Shown here piece after piece: positions 14,720 to 16,536 of a stretch of DNA of 16,536 nucleotides (positions are counted from its first letter, which is position 1; the number at the start of each line of letters is the position of its first letter). The stretch lies in the NCBI GenBank assembly GCA_964547485.1, contig CAZJNU010000060.1, positions 1 through 16,536 of the forward strand, in the 5' to 3' direction. The position numbers and the translations under genes are program-made. This DNA comes from JACJWR01 sp964547485 (GTDB taxonomy: Bacteria > Actinomycetota > Actinomycetes > S36-B12 > UBA10799). Under the pieces are notes generated by a model. That model was not told the origin of the DNA and did no database searches. It saw nothing but the letters and a program-made list of their open reading frames with translations.

Positions 14720-14756
14720 AGCCCTAAACCCGCTGGTATACAACAGGTTTAGGGCT
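14720..14756. repeat. Perfect 11-bp inverted repeat around an extended -10 box
   Basis: AGCCCTAAACC (14720-14730) and GGTTTAGGGCT (14746-14756) flank a 15-base centre that contains TGGTATACA (14734-14742), an extended -10-like sequence. A protein binding both arms would cover the promoter of the gene at 14779. The lack of a U-tract argues against a terminator. Confidence 0.6.
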
Positions 14757-14778
14757 CGCGTGGAGGGAACCGGACGGT

Positions 14779-15072
14779 ATGCGCACAACGTCAGTAACCA
14801 TCCTCAGGCCTACTTTCACAGTCGACGATGGTGCGGGCGGGACGCTGGTCACCTACCGGGACCCGACCCGGGTGTCCCGGGTGGCGCTGGACAAGGCAGG
14901 CGGAGTGTTCGCCGCGGCTGGTGTGACATCGGCGAGTGCTGCGCAGTGGCTGGAGGCCGCGGCACCGTTTCACCAACTGGGCTCCTCCGCGCTACATAAA
15001 CAGTTGAACCGCAACCCACCAGCAGGCTGGACCAAACTCCGGCGCGGCAAATGGGTGCGAGATAGCGGCTGA
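14779..15072 (+). CDS. Hypothetical protein, 97 aa
   Basis: A small basic protein of unrecognised family. GGAGGG at 14762-14767, 11 bases before ATG 14779, can serve as ribosome binding site. The sequence has a beta-like N-terminal part (TTSVTILRPTFTVDDGAGG, with a TLVTYRDPTRVSRVAL stretch), an alanine-rich middle, and a basic Trp-containing end (NPPAGWTKLRRGKWVRDSG), which could bind nucleic acid. It lies among toxin-antitoxin debris and has a well-structured promoter region, so a regulatory or toxin-related role is possible but unproven. There is no obvious partner gene: the next start is 110 bp away. Confidence 0.55.
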   Translation: MRTTSVTILRPTFTVDDGAGGTLVTYRDPTRVSRVALDKAGGVFAAAGVTSASAAQWLEAAAPFHQLGSSALHKQLNRNPPAGWTKLRRGKWVRDSG

Positions 15073-15151
15073 TCGGAGTCATGCGCGCAACTCGAGATGT
15101 TGAATCACTGTCACCAGACCCTTGCCTCCTCGACGAGCGAGGGCACAGTGG

Positions 15152-15167
15152 GTTACAGTTGTTACAG
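15152..15167. repeat. Tandem GTTACAG repeat at the TA module promoter
   Basis: GTTACAG occurs at 15152-15158 and again at 15161-15167, nine bases apart in the same orientation, just upstream of the ribosome binding site of the HTH gene. Spacing near one helical turn fits two monomers of an HTH protein binding side by side. An autoregulatory operator is inferred. Confidence 0.4.
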
Positions 15168-15181
15168 ATAGAGGAGGGCTC

Positions 15182-15733
15182 ATGGGTCAAGCAGAGTTCA
15201 TAACCGGGCAGTCGCACTTGTTGCAGGGGGCTTCCGCCGCCGAGCCTGTTGGGACCATTACCGGTTGCACCGTGACGCTCGCTGACGGCCGCACGCTCGA
15301 AGCAGACGAAGACCTGGTAGGCGTACTCAACCTGCTTCTGGGAGATGGGCTCGCGCACCGTCGAGCGCAGGTCGTCGTGGACAGCGAGTGGATGAGCCCT
15401 GAATCGGCCGCTAAGTCGCTCAGCGTAAGCCGTCCGACCGTCTACAAGTGGATGGACACCGGCGTCTTGAGCTTCGCCCAGGTTGGCACACACCGGCGTG
15501 TACCCCGTGAAGATGTGGATGCGCTCATCCGTGCACGACTGTCTAGGGAAAGCACAGATGAGGTGCTCGACGACCATTCGCTGGACTCCCCACTGTCGGA
15601 GGAGGACTACCGCCGGGCATCCTTCGACGCCCGGCGATCCGGAGGGTCCGAGGCTGTTGCGCAGTTGGCTCGGGCGCAGCGCGCTGCGAAGGCTCGCGCC
15701 GCCGCGGTGCGCGCGAGACTGCCCCGTAAGTGA
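15182..15733 (+). CDS. Excisionase/MerR-type HTH protein, candidate antitoxin
   Basis: A 183-residue DNA-binding protein. Residues about 70-116 form an excisionase-family helix-turn-helix (WMSPESAAKSLSVSRPTVYK, followed by a wing ending in THRRVPREDVDAL). Residues 1-65 have a beta-rich segment (GTITGCTVTLADGRTLE) that may be a dimerisation part. The acidic stretch 121-145 and the Arg/Ala-rich C-terminal helix 150-183 could be the region that contacts the partner. ATG 15182 follows GAGGAGGG at 15171-15178, so it is preferred over the upstream in-frame start at 15122. Its TGA overlaps the GTG of the next gene (GTGA), meaning strict coupling. Small HTH gene followed by an overlapping unknown gene is the classic layout of a type II toxin-antitoxin operon. 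Confidence 0.75.
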   Translation: MGQAEFITGQSHLLQGASAAEPVGTITGCTVTLADGRTLEADEDLVGVLNLLLGDGLAHRRAQVVVDSEWMSPESAAKSLSVSRPTVYKWMDTGVLSFAQVGTHRRVPREDVDALIRARLSRESTDEVLDDHSLDSPLSEEDYRRASFDARRSGGSEAVAQLARAQRAAKARAAAVRARLPRK

Positions 15734-16452
15734 CCCTGCTCTGGGTCACGCGAGCCGCTCTTACGGACCTGAAACTCGAGGCGCTCGCTGGGTCCGACGT
15801 CTCTCGTGTAAGCAACCGTCACCCCATCCTGGATTCCTTCTACTCCAAGCGCGCGGAGTCGCAATTCGGTACCCAGCAACTGGAAGAGGTACCTCATTCG
15901 CAGGGAATCTGGAACCTGCACGCAATCAACCCCCACAGAGGTGTCACCTGGTTTGACCATGATGAGGACGTAGTCTTTCTCCTTGCGTATTCACCGCACG
16001 ACTATGCCGTTTTCGTTAGTCGCTTCCGGGCGGGCCAGTTGGCGCCGTCGGCGCGTGACTATGAGGATGTCGCCCAGCACCGCCGAGAACTATCAGGCCT
16101 GGATGACGACTTCCTTGAGGTGGTTGAGGCCCAGTGTCCCGACCTTGTAGCGCGAGCGCTGCACGCACCGGGCCAGGTCGTGGAAGAACTACTGGGAAGT
16201 GAACTACCCACTGCCGCATTGCTAGAGGTAGTTGTGGTCTCTGACACCGATTTGACCGGAGATTTGTATCTCGCGCTGCGGTTCGCCGACCGCCAGAAGC
16301 TCCGGGCACTTCCGTCGGAGGTTGTCAGTCACCTGGTTCCCCTTCTCCTGCCTGACGCCGACTATGTGGACATTGACTGGGCTCCGGCGTACGTTCCTGT
16401 CGAACTTGGCAACCGGGCCGGAGACACCACTATCCGATGGCGACGTTACTGA
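15730..16452 (+). CDS. Unknown 240-aa protein, candidate toxin of a TA module
   Basis: A soluble 240-residue protein translated from GTG 15730, overlapping the HTH gene by four bases. No family is recognised with certainty. Residues about 30-100 (VSNRHPILDSFYSKR, GIWNLHAINPHRGVTWFDHD, EDVVFLLAYSPHDYAVF) have the strand order and GIWxL...R...D...VVFLL spacing reminiscent of RelE/HigB-type ribosome-dependent RNases. Residues about 100-150 are helical (GQLAPSARDYEDVAQHRREL). The last 90 residues form a second part with an acidic strand VVVVSDTDLTGDLYLALRF. At 240 residues it is twice the usual RelE length. Fragments of two further copies upstream show that the family moves or duplicates locally. 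Toxin function is inferred from layout. Confidence 0.65.
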   Translation: MTLLWVTRAALTDLKLEALAGSDVSRVSNRHPILDSFYSKRAESQFGTQQLEEVPHSQGIWNLHAINPHRGVTWFDHDEDVVFLLAYSPHDYAVFVSRFRAGQLAPSARDYEDVAQHRRELSGLDDDFLEVVEAQCPDLVARALHAPGQVVEELLGSELPTAALLEVVVVSDTDLTGDLYLALRFADRQKLRALPSEVVSHLVPLLLPDADYVDIDWAPAYVPVELGNRAGDTTIRWRRY

Positions 16453-16536
16453 CTTCCCTGCGGAGACCCGGTCACGTGCGGGCGGCGGGGGTGCCGCGAC
16501 TTCGCAAGGGATCCATTCCCGGACGGATGCTGCGAC
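16453..16536. other. Sequence after the TA module to the window end
   Basis: The last 84 bases hold no recognisable start, hairpin or repeat. Confidence 0.4.

Noticed and set aside
14720..14756. Integron attC-like site in the 11-bp inverted repeat
   Set aside because: The arms read YYYAAAC/GTTTRRR with one base too many compared with the RYYYAAC/GTTRRRY core, and no integrase is present.
1..16536. CRISPR arrays, rRNA or tRNA genes
   Set aside because: No regularly spaced repeats and no recognisable structural RNA were seen on reading both strands.

Overview
The window is GC-rich DNA from a high-GC Gram-positive bacterium (Actinomycetota). The evidence is strong GC bias at third codon positions, frequent GTG starts, and a Mycobacterium-type 784-residue cytoplasmic arylsulfatase. 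Several genes also have a -10 hexamer sitting 5-7 nt in front of the start codon with no Shine-Dalgarno sequence, the arrangement of leaderless actinobacterial mRNAs. Genus cannot be fixed from sequence alone.

Left part (1-4000). A dead end of an IS21-family element (istA 5' end) is joined directly to the 3' end of a broken VOC/glyoxalase-like gene. Then come three exported proteins: a lipoprotein of unknown function and a matrixin-type zinc protease on the minus strand, and divergently a secreted calcineurin-like metallophosphoesterase.

Middle part (4000-7250). An AI-2E family transporter gene is a clear pseudogene with two frameshifts and two internal deletions. It is followed by a possible 55-aa gene and a 598-aa protein that joins a Vps62-like N-terminal region to a helical linker and four C-terminal membrane helices.

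Sulfatase block (7371-12870). An arylsulfatase with an intact formylglycine motif converges, over only 9 bp and a shared hairpin, on a minus-strand operon of YheO/DauR-type regulator, fold-type I aminotransferase and anaerobic-type sulfatase maturase (radical SAM/SPASM). The maturase is the evident activator of the sulfatase. The regulator promoter carries a perfect inverted repeat between its -35 and -10, suggesting autoregulation. A 31-codon open frame sits exactly between the aminotransferase stop and the maturase start and is a speculative peptide gene.

Right part (13000-16536). This is a toxin-antitoxin graveyard and reservoir. It holds an intact Phd-like antitoxin whose partner toxin is cut off after about 63 codons, and an unrecognised 97-aa gene with two adjacent inverted repeats at its promoter. 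It also holds an intact two-gene module with a GTGA overlap: an excisionase/MerR-type HTH protein followed by a 240-aa protein of unknown family. Two separate decayed fragments of that second gene lie upstream (13299-13381 and 14598-14644), one of them exactly at the break of the Phd-partner toxin. This module is the best candidate here for an undescribed system. No rRNA, tRNA or CRISPR array was seen.
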